Source: Sphingomonas hankookensis (lineage in GTDB: Bacteria > Pseudomonadota > Alphaproteobacteria > Sphingomonadales > Sphingomonadaceae). From it: a DNA stretch of 64,000 nt. Position 1 is the stretch's first letter; every line of letters begins with the position of its first letter. The stretch is taken from the NCBI RefSeq assembly GCF_001619955.1, contig NZ_LQQO01000034.1, forward strand, positions 372,001 to 436,000, read 5' to 3'. The position numbers and the translations under genes were made by a program. The notes below the pieces were generated by a model. The model made no database searches and was not told where the DNA came from. It saw nothing but the letters and a program-made list of their open reading frames with translations. Below, one piece after another: positions 62,478 through 64,000 of the stretch.

Positions 62478-63257
62478 TCAGAGAATCCCCGGAAACGCCC
62501 CGCCATCGATCAACAGGCTCTGCCCGGTGATGAATCCGGCCTTGTCCGAACACAGGAACGCACAGGCCGCGCCGAACTCGGCGGGATCGCCGATCCGCTT
62601 CGCCGGGATCGACTCCGCCCGCTTCGCCTTTTCCTCGGCCGGGGTCGTGCCGTTCTTCTTCGCCGCCGCCTCGGTCATCGACGCGATGCGCGCGGTGTCG
62701 AACGATCCGGGCAGCAGCCCGTTGATCGTGACGTTCGACCCCGCCACCTGCCGCGCAATCCCCGCGACGAAGCCCGTCAGCCCGGCACGCGCCCCGCTCG
62801 ACAGGTCGAGTCCCGGCAGCGGCATCTTGACCGATCCGGAGGTGATGTTGACCACCCGCCCGAACCCGCGCTCGACCATCCCCGGCAATACCGCCTGAAT
62901 CAACAGGGCAGGGGTGACGAAATTCGCTTCGATCCCGGCGCGGATGCCGTCGGCTTCCAGCTCGGTATAGGGTTTGAGCGGCGGCCCGCCATTGTTGTTG
63001 ACGAGGATGTCGGGGTCCGGACAGGCAGCGAGCAACGCCGCGCGGCCCTCCTCGGTCGACAGGTCGCCGACGACCTCGATTACCGTCACCCCGGTCTCCG
63101 CCCGGATCGCCGCCGCCGTCTCGGTCAGCTTCGCCGTATCGCGCCCGTTGACGACGACATCGACCCCGGCCCGCGCCAGTTCCAGCGCGCACGCCCGGCC
63201 GAGGCCGGCGCTCGACGCGCACACGATCGCCTTGCGGCCGGCAATTCCTAGATCCAT
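62478..63257 (-). CDS. Atypical short-chain dehydrogenase/reductase-like protein
   Basis: 259 residues from ATG 63257. NAD(P) motif CASSAGLGRACA, NVN-type motif ILVNNNGGPP, the catalytic Ser region VVNITSGSV (Ser140/142) and the end ITGQSLLIDGGAFPG are all SDR. But the YxxxK active site is replaced by DLSSGARAGL (151-160): neither Tyr nor Lys is present. A known SDR subfamily shows this pattern (SNGARAGL). It may bind nucleotide without the usual reduction, or use another base. Role unknown. Confidence 0.83.
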   Translation of the reverse strand: MDLGIAGRKAIVCASSAGLGRACALELARAGVDVVVNGRDTAKLTETAAAIRAETGVTVIEVVGDLSTEEGRAALLAACPDPDILVNNNGGPPLKPYTELEADGIRAGIEANFVTPALLIQAVLPGMVERGFGRVVNITSGSVKMPLPGLDLSSGARAGLTGFVAGIARQVAGSNVTINGLLPGSFDTARIASMTEAAAKKNGTTPAEEKAKRAESIPAKRIGDPAEFGAACAFLCSDKAGFITGQSLLIDGGAFPGIL

Positions 63258-63268
63258 CGTGTCCGTCC

Positions 63269-64000
63269 CTATTTCTTGAGCCGCCATCCGGTGCGGAAGA
63301 TCATGGTGATGACGGTCACGCAGATCAGCAGGAAGCCCAGGGTCGCCCCCAGGCTGGCCGCCACCGAAACATCGCCCGTCCCGAAGAATGTCCAGCGGAA
63401 CCCGCTGATCAGATAGACGATCGGGTTGAACAGGCTGATCGTACGCCACACGCCCGGCAGCATGTCGATCGAATAGAATGCCCCGCCCAGGAACGTCAGC
63501 GGCGTCACCACCAGCAACGGGATGACCTGCAACTGTTCGAACCCCTTGGCCCACAGTCCGAGGATGAAGCCGAACAGGCAGAAGGTGATCGCCACCAGCA
63601 GCAGATAGCATAGCGCCCAGAACGGATGCGCGACGCTGACGTCGACGAACAGATGCGCGGTTGCAAAGATCACCAGCGCGACGATCGTCGACTTGGTCGC
63701 CGCCGCGCCGACATAGCCGACCAGCGTCTCCAGCGTGGAGATGGGCGCCGACAGCAATTCATAGATGGTGCCCGACCATTTCGGCATGAAGATGCCGAAA
63801 CTGGCATTGAAGATGCTCTCGGTCAGCATCGTCAGCATCATCAGCCCCGGCACGATGAACGCGCCATAGGGGACGCCCGACACCTCGTTCATCCGGCTGC
63901 CGATCGCGGTGCCGAACACCACGAAATAGAGCGAGGTGGTGATGACCGGCGTCATCAGCGAGGTCCAGATCGTCCGCCCGAACCGCGCCAGTTCAAAGCG
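63269..64000 (-). CDS. ABC-2 type transporter permease (3' part; start outside window)
   Basis: The frame is open to the last base; 243 residues are visible. Six hydrophobic segments (e.g. [75 protein letters not shown]) with the ABC-2 motif FVPG-like FIVPGLMM. The end RTGWRLKK is basic. It is the membrane half of an exporter for lipids, polysaccharide or drugs; the ATPase partner would lie further upstream. 11 bases before the SDR gene on the same strand. Confidence 0.9.
   Translation of the reverse strand, partial: RFELARFGRTIWTSLMTPVITTSLYFVVFGTAIGSRMNEVSGVPYGAFIVPGLMMLTMLTESIFNASFGIFMPKWSGTIYELLSAPISTLETLVGYVGAAATKSTIVALVIFATAHLFVDVSVAHPFWALCYLLLVAITFCLFGFILGLWAKGFEQLQVIPLLVVTPLTFLGGAFYSIDMLPGVWRTISLFNPIVYLISGFRWTFFGTGDVSVAASLGATLGFLLICVTVITMIFRTGWRLKK

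Overview
The window is GC-rich chromosomal DNA from an alphaproteobacterium, most likely a sphingomonad (Sphingomonas or a close relative). This is inferred from the gene complement: a CarD/FdxA/S4/Suv3-like helicase block, COQ9, MmcB, TSUP with a TIGR02186 partner, a ubiquinol-cytochrome c chaperone followed by DUF177, and TonB receptors. It is also inferred from many REP-type palindromes. I see no rRNA, tRNA, CRISPR array, prophage or insertion-sequence transposase.

The central feature is the chromosomal origin neighbourhood. A gene-free stretch at 33760-34102 between hemE and the PEP synthase/PPDK regulatory gene carries two perfect DnaA boxes and several degenerate ones; in Caulobacter and Rickettsia oriC also lies beside hemE. 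Genes point away from it on both sides. Leftward are hemE, hemJ, two small paralogous secreted proteins, rho, a small DUF gene, mnmE, mnmG, rsmG, parA, parB and a HerA-like ATPase. Rightward are the regulatory gene, maf, aroE, coaE, dnaQ, hpf, ptsN, a PaaI-like thioesterase, DUF1491, a SleB-type hydrolase and mmcB. Six parS-like 16-mers lie between 17.6 and 55.0 kb around this origin; the one inside rsmG is a perfect match.

Region by region: 1-4.2 kb holds the end of a CDC48-type AAA ATPase, a phospholipid N-methyltransferase-like gene, and a translationally coupled type III polyketide synthase, methyltransferase and FAD oxidoreductase set (a probable phenolic-lipid or quinone pathway). 4.3-9.7 kb holds a class A PBP, a YgjP-type metalloprotease, a YcgN protein, SCO, an ankyrin protein and SSB. 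10-13 kb holds feoAB, with a Fur-like site at its start, and COQ9. 13-16.7 kb holds glutaredoxin, an aminotransferase, an EamA transporter and an OYE reductase. 16.8-22.5 kb holds carD, fdxA, an S4 protein, a Suv3-like helicase and an M23 peptidase. 22.5-41 kb is the origin region, including an SOS-type LexA box before mmcB. 41-45.3 kb holds a TSUP transporter with its TIGR02186 partner and an NfrB-like glycosyltransferase with a coupled exported protein. 45.5-48 kb holds RcnB, BamE, the cytochrome bc1 chaperone and DUF177. 48-52.4 kb is a TetR/TonB receptor/MFS cassette. 52.5-60 kb holds prfC, an aldose epimerase, pheT, pheS, a GIY-YIG protein, rplT and rpmI. 60-64 kb holds AsmA, an atypical SDR and the end of an ABC-2 permease.

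The least explained material is the repeat layer. Several families of covarying palindromes are scattered between genes. Two have entered coding sequences in frame: a REP pair in the YgjP-type protease, and an inverted pair of two-hairpin units in pheS that adds about 60 low-complexity residues. A third, larger family supplies the stop end of the tetR gene.
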